Positions 57,784 through 64,000 of a DNA stretch of 64,000 bases are shown here, piece after piece; positions within the stretch are counted from its first letter, which is position 1, and the number at the start of each line of letters is the position of its first letter. The notes below the pieces were generated by a model. That model did not search any database. It saw only the letters and a list, made by a program, of their open reading frames with translations, and was not told the origin of the DNA. Location: assembly GCA_020850415.1 (NCBI GenBank), contig JADZER010000017.1, positions 166,922-230,921 of the forward strand, in the 5' to 3' direction. The DNA is from Phycisphaerales bacterium. Lineage in GTDB: Bacteria; Planctomycetota; Phycisphaerae; Phycisphaerales; UBA1924. The translations under genes were made by a program, and so were the position numbers.

Positions 57784-59619
57784 TCATGAGTCGGCCAGCA
57801 CCTTCTGGTAGCGCAGCAGCACCTTCGTCCTCGACAGGATCGCCATCGGCAGCGTGGGGTCGATCGGGCTCATGACGGGCAGGCTCGACACCTCGTGGTG
57901 GGCGAACTTGTCCAGCACCGTGTCCAGCGTCTCCTCACGCTGCACCGTCGGCAGGTCGGTGCGCATCACCTCGGCGACCAGCAGCAGCGGGATCGCCTCG
58001 CGGTCCAGCAGCGCCGAGCGGATGTCGGCGGCGGTGACCATGCCGATGTACGCCCCGGTGCCCTGCTCCACGACGACGAAGTCCGGGATGTGGTGGTGGG
58101 CGTGCAGCGTGATCAGCTTGCTCAGGGGGTCGGAGGCGTAGATGGGGTCCGGGGGCAGCGCGGAGAGGTCGCACTCGGCGACGACGACGCGCCGCAGGAC
58201 CGTCAGGTCCCGGGCGCCGCCGATCGTCAGGCCCGAGCGCCGGAGCTTGAAGGTGTAGATCGAGTCGCGCTCGATGAGCTGCGCGACGGCCGTGGACACC
58301 ACCGCCGCGAGCATGATGGGCAGGACCACATAGATGTTCCGCGTCATCTCGAAGAGGATCAGGATGGCGGTGAGGGGCGCGTGGGTGGACCCGGCGACGA
58401 CGGCCGCCATGCCGACCAGGGCGTAGCTGGCGGGGGTGGAGCCGGCGGGGATGAGGTGGATGGTCTCGAGGAGCTGGCCCATCGCGGCGCCGGTGGTGGC
58501 GCCGAGGAACAGGCTGGGGGCGAACACGCCGCCCGAGCCGCCGGAGGCGAGGGTGAAGGTGGTGGCCACGCCCTTGAGGACGACGAGGGCGACAAGCACG
58601 GCGGTCATGACGAGCATGGCCGGGGCGCCGCCGCCCAAGTGGTAGGTCTCGGGGGCGAGCAGGTGGTGGATGATGGGGTAGCCGTTGCCGTAGAAGGCGG
58701 GCGCGGCCGCGTCGCCGACCATGTCGGGGAAGGCGTAGCGCTCGGCGTAGACATAGGCGATGCCGAGCACGCCGATGGCGACGGCGCCGGTGACGGGCTT
58801 GAGGAGGGGGTGGATCTTCCAGCGGTCGTAGAGGTCCTCGCCCCTGTGGAGGAGTTTGTTGAACGCGACGGCGACCAGGCCGCAGAGCGCCCCGAGGAGG
58901 ATGTAGGTGGGCAGCTCGAGCGGTGTGAACTGGTAGTCGTGGACGCCGGCCTGGACGGGGAAGATCGCGATGTTCTCGCCGAGCAGCCTCTGGGTGGCGA
59001 CGGCGGAGAAGACGCTGGCGACGACGATGGGCGTGAAGGTCTTGAGCGAGAAGTCCCGCAGCAGGATCTCGAGCACGAAGAAGACGCCCGCGATCGGCGC
59101 GTTGAACACGCTCGAGATCCCCGCGGCGGCGCCGCAGCCGACCAGGGTCTGCATGTTCTCGCGGCTGACCTTGAGCCACTGCCCGCCGACCGAGCCGATG
59201 ACCGAGCCGATCTGGACGATCGGGCCCTCCGTGCCGGCCGAGCCGCCGGACCCGACCGTGAGGATGCTGGCGACCACCTTGACCGCGCCGATCCGCCCCT
59301 TGATGACACCGCCCCGGCTGATGAGGGCCCGGATGACCTGCGGCACGCCGTGCCCTTTGGCCTCGGCGGCGAAGGTAGTGACGAGGACGCCGGTGAGGAA
59401 CATGCCCCCGACGGGCAGCAGGATGAGCCCGAGAAAGCCCAGATCGTGGTACTGCCGGTGGGTGAACCGCTCGACGGCGGCGAGGGTCTTGGTGAAACCG
59501 ACGGCGCCGAAGCCCGTGAGCGTGCCGAGGATCGAGGCGAGGAGGACCAGGTACCACTCCTGGCGGAAGCCAAGGCGGCGGAGCAGCCTGGAAAGGGACT
59601 CGGGGAGGCGGTGGACCAT
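57784..59619 (-). CDS. ClC-family chloride channel/transporter with C-terminal CBS pair
   Basis: About 611 residues from the ATG at 59619 (MVHRLPESLSRLLRRLGFRQ); a GTG at 59658 is possible. ClC selectivity motifs: GSGGSAGTEGPIV (GSGIP-like and GxEGP, with the gating Glu), GISSVFNAPIAGVFFVLE, and GGSGGVFAPSLFLGATTGAA. The C-terminal about 120 residues form two CBS repeats (YASDPLSKLITLHAHHHIPD, MRTDLPTVQREETLDTVLDK). Whether it is a channel or a proton antiporter cannot be told by eye. It is head-to-head with the GH16 gene. Confidence 0.93.
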   Translation of the reverse strand: MVHRLPESLSRLLRRLGFRQEWYLVLLASILGTLTGFGAVGFTKTLAAVERFTHRQYHDLGFLGLILLPVGGMFLTGVLVTTFAAEAKGHGVPQVIRALISRGGVIKGRIGAVKVVASILTVGSGGSAGTEGPIVQIGSVIGSVGGQWLKVSRENMQTLVGCGAAAGISSVFNAPIAGVFFVLEILLRDFSLKTFTPIVVASVFSAVATQRLLGENIAIFPVQAGVHDYQFTPLELPTYILLGALCGLVAVAFNKLLHRGEDLYDRWKIHPLLKPVTGAVAIGVLGIAYVYAERYAFPDMVGDAAAPAFYGNGYPIIHHLLAPETYHLGGGAPAMLVMTAVLVALVVLKGVATTFTLASGGSGGVFAPSLFLGATTGAAMGQLLETIHLIPAGSTPASYALVGMAAVVAGSTHAPLTAILILFEMTRNIYVVLPIMLAAVVSTAVAQLIERDSIYTFKLRRSGLTIGGARDLTVLRRVVVAECDLSALPPDPIYASDPLSKLITLHAHHHIPDFVVVEQGTGAYIGMVTAADIRSALLDREAIPLLLVAEVMRTDLPTVQREETLDTVLDKFAHHEVSSLPVMSPIDPTLPMAILSRTKVLLRYQKVLADS

Positions 59620-59696
59620 CGGGGCTGGCACTCTATGGGGTAGGCTGTGGCCGGGCACGGTCCCGACGGATGGAGGATCGGCAAGGAGAGGATGAA

Positions 59697-60530
59697 ATGT
59701 GCATGTTCGCGGCGGCGGCGTTGGTCGGCGGGGTTCTCGGGCCGGGGTTGGGTGTGGGGTTGGGCGTGGGGGCGGGCGTGGGGGCGGGGTTGGACGGCGG
59801 GGCGGGGGCGGGCGGGGCGCCCATCCCCGGGTATGAACTGGTCTGGCACGACGAGTTCGAGGGGGAGGAGTTGGACGCCACGAAGTGGAAGCCCTGGGCG
59901 CTCGGGCCCCGGCGCGACGCGGTCAATGTCGACGACGCCGCGAGGCTCGACGGGGAGGGGCGGCTGGTCATCTCGACCCGTCGTGCCGAGCGCGGGGGCG
60001 AGACGGTGTACGAGTCCGGCGGCGTGTGGACCGAGGGGCTCTACGAGCCGACCTTCGGGTACCTCGAGGCGCGGATCAGTCTCCAGACCCAGATCGGCCA
60101 CTGGTCGGCCTTCTGGCTGAACTGCTCCCCGATGGGTGAGCCGGTCGGCGACCCGCACGCCGGCGGCGTGGAGACCGACATCATGGAGTTCCACCGGCGC
60201 ATGCGCGACGGGACGGCGGTGCAGCACAACCTGCACTGGGACGGGTACGCCGAGGCGCACAAGTCGCGCGGGCGCGAGGTGAGCGTGCAGGGGCTGGCGG
60301 AGGGGTTTCACACCTTCGGCGTGCTATGGACGGCGGAGGAGTATGTGTTCTTCGTGGACGGGGTGGAGACCTTCCGGGTGAGTGAGAAGGACGGCGGGGC
60401 GATCAGCCGCCGGGCCGAGTACCTGATCCTGAGCCTGGAGGTGGGCGACTGGGCGGGGGATATCGCGGGGGCGGAACTGCCGGACGGGATGGTGGTGGAC
60501 TGGGTGCGGGTGTGGGAGAATCGCGAGTAG
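59697..60530 (+). CDS. Secreted GH16 glycoside hydrolase
   Basis: A 277-residue protein; AAGGAG 8 nt before the ATG. The N-terminus is a low-complexity hydrophobic Gly/Val string (LGVGLGVGAGVGAG) acting as an export signal. The GH16 jelly roll follows: YELVWHDEFEGEELDATKWK, VYESGGVWTEGLYEPTFGYL EARI, catalytic Glu159-Thr-Asp161-Ile-Met-Glu164 (ExDxxE) and SRRAEYLILSLEVGDWAGD. GH16 enzymes cut beta-glucans, agar, carrageenan or porphyran; the exact target is unknown but marine-type polysaccharides are plausible. Confidence 0.92.
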   Translation: MCMFAAAALVGGVLGPGLGVGLGVGAGVGAGLDGGAGAGGAPIPGYELVWHDEFEGEELDATKWKPWALGPRRDAVNVDDAARLDGEGRLVISTRRAERGGETVYESGGVWTEGLYEPTFGYLEARISLQTQIGHWSAFWLNCSPMGEPVGDPHAGGVETDIMEFHRRMRDGTAVQHNLHWDGYAEAHKSRGREVSVQGLAEGFHTFGVLWTAEEYVFFVDGVETFRVSEKDGGAISRRAEYLILSLEVGDWAGDIAGAELPDGMVVDWVRVWENRE

Positions 60531-60572
60531 AACCCCCCAATCCTGGGAGTTCGGCGGGTTCGCGCCTTGATC

Positions 60573-60590
60573 TATGCCGATATCAGCATA
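60573..60590. promoter_or_regulatory. Putative operator of the ArsR-type regulator
   Basis: Inverted repeat TATGC-8 nt-GCATA, overlapping by 2 bases the TATATT box that precedes the ArsR start at 60601. Confidence 0.4.
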
Positions 60591-60594
60591 TATT
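60589..60594 (+). promoter_or_regulatory. -10 box (TATATT) for a leaderless transcript of the ArsR-type gene
   Basis: TATATT, 6 nt (gaccgc), ATG at 60601. Confidence 0.5.
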
Positions 60595-60600
60595 GACCGC

Positions 60601-60963
60601 ATGGCACCCCCGATCGTCAGCGCCGATGTGTTCCTGGCCGTCGCCGAGCCCCGGCGGCGGCAGATCCTGGACCTGCTGCGGGAGGGGGAGCGTGCGGTGG
60701 GGGAGCTGGTCGAGCGGCTGGGGTTGGCCCAGCCGCAGGTCAGCAAGCACCTGCGGGTGCTCAAGGAGGTCGGGCTGGTGTGTGCGCGGAAGGCCGGGCA
60801 GCGTCGCTTGTACAGCGTGCAAGGGGCGGAGCTTCGTCGGGTGCACGAATGGGTCTCGCAGTACGAGCGGTACTGGGAGCACCAGCTCGACCGTGTGAAA
60901 GAGCGTGCCGAGCGTGAGACCCGCCGGCGCGGGGCAGGCAACAAACCAGGAGGCAAGCCATGA
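60601..60963 (+). CDS. ArsR-family helix-turn-helix regulator
   Basis: A 120-residue protein. The ATG at 60601 is preferred over 60574 because a TATATT box and inverted repeat lie directly upstream. ArsR core: VFLAVAEPRRRQILDLLREG, ERAVGELVERLGLAQPQVSK HLRVLKEVGLV, then ARKAGQRRLYSVQGAELRRV. No metal-binding cysteines. Its stop overlaps the SRPBCC start by ATGA, the standard ArsR/AHSA1 pair in which the regulator controls a ligand-binding protein. Confidence 0.9.
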   Translation: MAPPIVSADVFLAVAEPRRRQILDLLREGERAVGELVERLGLAQPQVSKHLRVLKEVGLVCARKAGQRRLYSVQGAELRRVHEWVSQYERYWEHQLDRVKERAERETRRRGAGNKPGGKP

Positions 60964-61412
60964 GCACCATGACCGGACTACCGGCGGAGATGACCCTTTC
61001 GATCGAGCGCGAGATCGCGATCGACGCCTCGATGGAGATCGCCTGGGAGGCGCTGCTGGCGCAGATCGGGGAGGCCAACGAGATGCCCGACGGCACGCCC
61101 TTCCCCTTCACGCTGGAGGCGCGCCCGGGCGGGCGGTGGTACCGCGATCTGGGCGACGACAACGGGCACCTGTGGGGCTTCGTGCAGGTGATCAAGCGCC
61201 CCTACCTGCTCGAGATCACCGGGCCCTTGTGCATGTCGTACCCGGCGGTGTCGCACCTGCAGTGGCGGATCGTCGAGCAGGGCGGCGGGGTCGTCCTCAA
61301 GTTCCGCCACCACGGCTTCGGCGCCCTCACGCGCGAGCACCGCGAGGGGATGCCCGAGGGCTGGCAGTTCTGGGCGGAGCAGGTCCGCGACCGCGCGATG
61401 CGCCTCAAGTGA
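60960..61412 (+). CDS. SRPBCC/AHSA1-domain protein
   Basis: A 150-residue single-domain START-like fold: IEREIAIDASMEIAWEALLA, FPFTLEARPGGRWYRDLGDD, GHLWGFVQVIKRPYLLEITG, LQWRIVEQGGGVVLKFRHHG. Such proteins bind hydrophobic ligands in a cavity. Translationally coupled to the ArsR-type regulator. Ligand unknown. Confidence 0.88.
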   Translation: MSTMTGLPAEMTLSIEREIAIDASMEIAWEALLAQIGEANEMPDGTPFPFTLEARPGGRWYRDLGDDNGHLWGFVQVIKRPYLLEITGPLCMSYPAVSHLQWRIVEQGGGVVLKFRHHGFGALTREHREGMPEGWQFWAEQVRDRAMRLK

Positions 61413-61663
61413 GGCCGGGTGCATGACAACGGGGGCGAGGGCCCGGGCCGGCCGGTCCGGGCCCATCCCCCGTGGTTCGGGGGCGTATTCCAGAGTTCGG
61501 GGGGTATGTTTCTCCTCGGGGCCCTGCACGCCCTTCACGCCATGCAAGCCATGCATCAATCGCGGGGGCCGGGACGCCGACGCGCGAGGCGGCGCGGGAC
61601 GGGCACGGGTGTTCGCGCCGCCCGGGTAGACTGAAACCAACACCAACCAGCGAGGAGGAGCCC

Positions 61664-62137
61664 ATGCAGACGCAACCGGTGGAGCAGCACGCCTGGCTTA
61701 GGCGTTGGGTCGGGTCGTGGACTTTCGAGGGCGAGATGGCGACGGAGCCCGGCAAGGAGCCGATGCGCTGGCAGGGCGCCGAGGTTGTCCGCGCGGTCGG
61801 GGATCTGTGGATCGTCGGCGAGATGGAGTGGACGATGTTCGGCGCGGCGAGCCGGGCGATGCTGACGGTGGGTTTCGACCCGAAGAAGGGCCGGTTCGTC
61901 GGGTCGTGGATCGGCTCGATGACCGCGTACATGTGGGTCTACGACGGCTGGCTTGAGGGCGGCGAGCTGGTGCTGGAGGCCGCGGGGGAGTCGTTCGTCG
62001 AGCCGGGGACGATGACCATGTTCCGCGACATCACCAAGCTGGTGAGCGACGATGAGCGCCGGTTCCGGGCGATGATGCGGGACGCTCAGGGCGAGTGGAA
62101 GCAGTTCATGTCGGTGGTGTACCGACGGACGAGCTGA
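61664..62137 (+). CDS. DUF1579-like protein
   Basis: A 157-residue protein; GAGGAGGAG before the ATG at 61664. Pattern HAWLRRWVGSWTFEGEMATE, AEVVRAVGDLWIVGEMEWTM, GFDPKKGRFVGSWIGSMTAY and TMTMFRDITKLVSDDERRFR fits the DUF1579 lipocalin-like family, often next to SRPBCC/ArsR genes. Function unknown, possibly ligand binding. Confidence 0.82.
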   Translation: MQTQPVEQHAWLRRWVGSWTFEGEMATEPGKEPMRWQGAEVVRAVGDLWIVGEMEWTMFGAASRAMLTVGFDPKKGRFVGSWIGSMTAYMWVYDGWLEGGELVLEAAGESFVEPGTMTMFRDITKLVSDDERRFRAMMRDAQGEWKQFMSVVYRRTS

Positions 62138-62163
62138 CCGGCCGGCGCGGCGGGCGCGCTCGG

Positions 62164-63615
62164 CTATGGGCGGCGGTCGCGCGTCGGGGGGACGAAGATG
62201 TAGTCGGTGCTCTCGCCGGCGGGGGTGAGGGCGCGGAGTTCGCTCGCGCGGCTGTCGGGGTCGTAGGAGGACTTGGCGTTGTTGTCGGTCTGGTCGAAGC
62301 CGGCGGAGTAGAGGGTGTAGCCGAGGGTGGAGCCGGCGGTGGGTGCGTAGATGAGGGGCGCGCGGGTGTAGGGGTCGGTGGGGAGTTCGGGGAGGATGCC
62401 GGGCGTGAGGTCGGCGAGGGCGGCGGGGGGCTGGCCCGTTCGGGCGCGGTGGATCTCGATCGCGAGCATGATGCGGGTGGCGGCGAGCTCGAGGGCGTGC
62501 TGGTCGTGGACCCGGTTGGCCTTGCCGATCGCGGGGAGGAGTATCCCGAAGAGTATGTTGGCCTGGCCTCGGACGGTGTGGGGGCGTCTGTCCTCGAAGT
62601 CGGCCTCGAAGGGCGCCGCGAGGGCCTCGCGGTCCTGCGGATGGCTCGCGGCGATGGCGAGGAGGTCGGCGTGGATCTCCGCTTCGCGAGCTATCACTTG
62701 CGATTTGGTCGCGAAGGTCGTGCTCCCGGGGCCGGGCGCAGGGGCATCGAAGGCGGACGCCCCGTCGGCATCGGCGCCGAGGAAGTCTAGCCGATCACTG
62801 TTGAGGCGCCCGTCGCCGGCGCCGTCGTCGGTGTACAGGCGGTTGATGGTGTCCAGGCGCATGAAATGCTCCGCGTCGAGGGCCTGCCGCATCGTGAGCG
62901 GGGGCGGGGCGGCGTCGAGGGCGTCGAGCAGGCGCTGGGCGAGCCGCGCGTCGATCTGCCCGGCGAGCAGCAGGCCGCGGACCCGCTGGAGCGTGAGCGC
63001 GTCGATGGCGAGGCCGACGAGGTCGCCGATGAGGACGGGCGACGAGCGCGGGACGGCGCGGGTGAGCCAGAGGTTCTGCCCGAAGGCGGCGGCGAGCTGG
63101 TCGTGGTCGGCGTCCCGGGCCGCGAGGATCATGCGGGCGCCGTTGAGGCGGGCGAGGGCGCGTGCCCAGCCGAGCTGCGGGAGCTCGAGCTGGAGCAGCG
63201 GCTGACCGCTGGTGGGCATCGTGAGCCTGTCGGTCGCGCTGAGCTGGGCGAGCAGGTCGAGCAGGCCGGAGTCGCGGGCGTCCTGGATCTGGGCCTCGAT
63301 GCGCGGGATCTGGGACTCGATGGTGTACTCGTCGTCGAGACTGTCTGGTTCCCAGAGGAGTGTGTAGTCGACATCGCCGCCGTCGTGGAGTTCGAACGCT
63401 TCGTCGCGGTGACGCGTGGCGACCTCGCGGTGGAGGTCGGTGATGCGGGTGAGGAGGTCCCAGCCGTTGTCGGCGCCGGGCTGGAGGGAGCGGGCATACT
63501 CGTGATACCGGGCCGCGTAGTCCGGTAGGGGGACAGGCTGTGATTCGGGCTGAGCGCCCAGCAACTCCGACGCGATGACCAGTCCGGCGAGCAGAGCGTG
63601 GCGGCAAGTCGGCAT
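62164..63615 (-). CDS. Secreted hypothetical protein
   Basis: A 483-residue protein; GAGGA 7 nt before the ATG at 63615. Signal peptide MPTCRHALLAGLVIASELLG. Mostly alpha-helical with long amphipathic segments (GWDLLTRITDLHREVATRHR, LLDLLAQLSATDRLTMPTSG, ARALARLNGARMILAARDAD, AAFGQNLWLTRAVPRSSPVL). The end has a pseudopilin-like segment (HRARTGQPPAALADLTPGIL PELPTDPYTRAPLIY), seen in planctomycete proteins related to type II secretion substrates. No enzyme family recognised. Confidence 0.78.
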   Translation of the reverse strand: MPTCRHALLAGLVIASELLGAQPESQPVPLPDYAARYHEYARSLQPGADNGWDLLTRITDLHREVATRHRDEAFELHDGGDVDYTLLWEPDSLDDEYTIESQIPRIEAQIQDARDSGLLDLLAQLSATDRLTMPTSGQPLLQLELPQLGWARALARLNGARMILAARDADHDQLAAAFGQNLWLTRAVPRSSPVLIGDLVGLAIDALTLQRVRGLLLAGQIDARLAQRLLDALDAAPPPLTMRQALDAEHFMRLDTINRLYTDDGAGDGRLNSDRLDFLGADADGASAFDAPAPGPGSTTFATKSQVIAREAEIHADLLAIAASHPQDREALAAPFEADFEDRRPHTVRGQANILFGILLPAIGKANRVHDQHALELAATRIMLAIEIHRARTGQPPAALADLTPGILPELPTDPYTRAPLIYAPTAGSTLGYTLYSAGFDQTDNNAKSSYDPDSRASELRALTPAGESTDYIFVPPTRDRRP

Positions 63616-63819
63616 GACTGAGTCCTCTGAAAGGAGAATGGGTACGAACAGAATAGGGGAACCCCGGCTCCATCTTGCGTGAACCATCCGCGGGGTCGAG
63701 ATCGGCAGAATCTCACGCGCATGTCCGCCCCCGTGCGCTACTTCGTGGACCTCCACCGATTCCCCCTTGCAACCCGCCCCGCCCACCGAGGACAATACGG
63801 GCGAAAGGGGGCACAACCC

Positions 63820-64000
63820 ATGTGCGACAAGCTCTGCTGCCACAACCATGTCACCAACCTCGACCCCGAAGGCGCCCACGCCAACAGCGCCCGAAGTCCA
63901 AGCGAGGCTCCCGGCGCCAACCTGCCCCCTCTCCCGCCCCCGGCGGGAGAGGCCAGCCCAGAGGATTGGCGAGAGGGCTCCACTTCTCCTCTCCCTCCGA
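63820..64000 (+). CDS. Possible small cysteine-rich protein (3' partial, doubtful)
   Basis: An in-frame ATG with AAGGGGG about 10 nt upstream opens MCDKLCCHNHVTNLDPEGAH ANSARSP and runs past the window end. The Cys/His pattern is interesting, but the following bases (CTCCCGCCCCCGGCGGGAGA) look like a common intergenic hairpin, so coding status is doubtful. Confidence 0.25.
   Translation, partial: MCDKLCCHNHVTNLDPEGAHANSARSPSEAPGANLPPLPPPAGEASPEDWREGSTSPLPP

Noticed and set aside
57895..59643. A 582-residue plus-strand frame opposite the ClC channel gene
   Set aside because: Asp/Gly/Val-rich and without domains; the minus-strand ClC protein has all family motifs.

Overview
The window reads as a high-GC planctomycete chromosome segment, most likely class Phycisphaerae. 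Evidence: six secreted proteins end in calcium-loop modules closed by a terminal Gly-Cys (the GC-type dockerin family), one protein carries an LEPR-type sorting motif, there are H-x-DG-like prepilins, giant FG-GAP/VCBS surface proteins, and GC-rich palindromic intergenic repeats. I find no rRNA, tRNA or CRISPR array.

Layout. 1-7724: two coupled FG-GAP repeat proteins, an FAD oxidoreductase lipoprotein and a HAF-repeat protein. 7826-10554: type II restriction-modification system 1 (Vsr and m5C methyltransferase facing a C-protein regulator and an unrecognised endonuclease, divergent around a C-box). 11080-17311: a small lipoprotein, a CheW protein with a zinc-binding CZB domain nested inside it, a basic chromatin-like protein, ParB with two parS-like sites inside neighbouring genes, a Nudix hydrolase, a soluble histidine kinase, an ABC ATPase and a DciA-like protein. 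17500-22920: three tandem TPR-sulfotransferases. 22921-28640: an accessory zone with short tandem repeats, a truncated dinD, restriction-modification system 2 (Eco29kI-type endonuclease, m5C methyltransferase, its own Vsr), a scrap of an lpdA 3' end and near-identical GC-rich repeats. 28648-30207: lpdA. 30331-35646: sigma factor, anti-sigma-like protein, TPR-CHAT protease and subtilase. 35876-43170: secreted propeller, sialidase-like and GH13 proteins. 43546-46025: a duplicated prepilin plus small membrane protein cassette. 46132-53745: a thioredoxin-fold protein without cysteines, trpC, a CPBP protease, membrane proteins, a pilin and trpS. 53854-64000: small envelope proteins, an LEPR-motif protein, a ClC channel, GH16, an ArsR/SRPBCC pair, a DUF1579-like protein and a secreted hypothetical.

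The strongest candidate for an under-described system is the sigma/anti-sigma/TPR-CHAT/subtilase cluster, in which a caspase-like protease and a subtilase are translationally coupled through an ATGA overlap. Other notable points: nine genes have a TANNNT box 6-7 nt before their start codon and little or no Shine-Dalgarno sequence, suggesting leaderless transcription; the second restriction-modification island is bordered by a diverged copy of the lpdA 3' end, which looks like an integration or recombination scar; a palindromic repeat appears to sit in frame inside lpdA; and two identical 16-bp parS-like sites lie in coding sequence next to parB.
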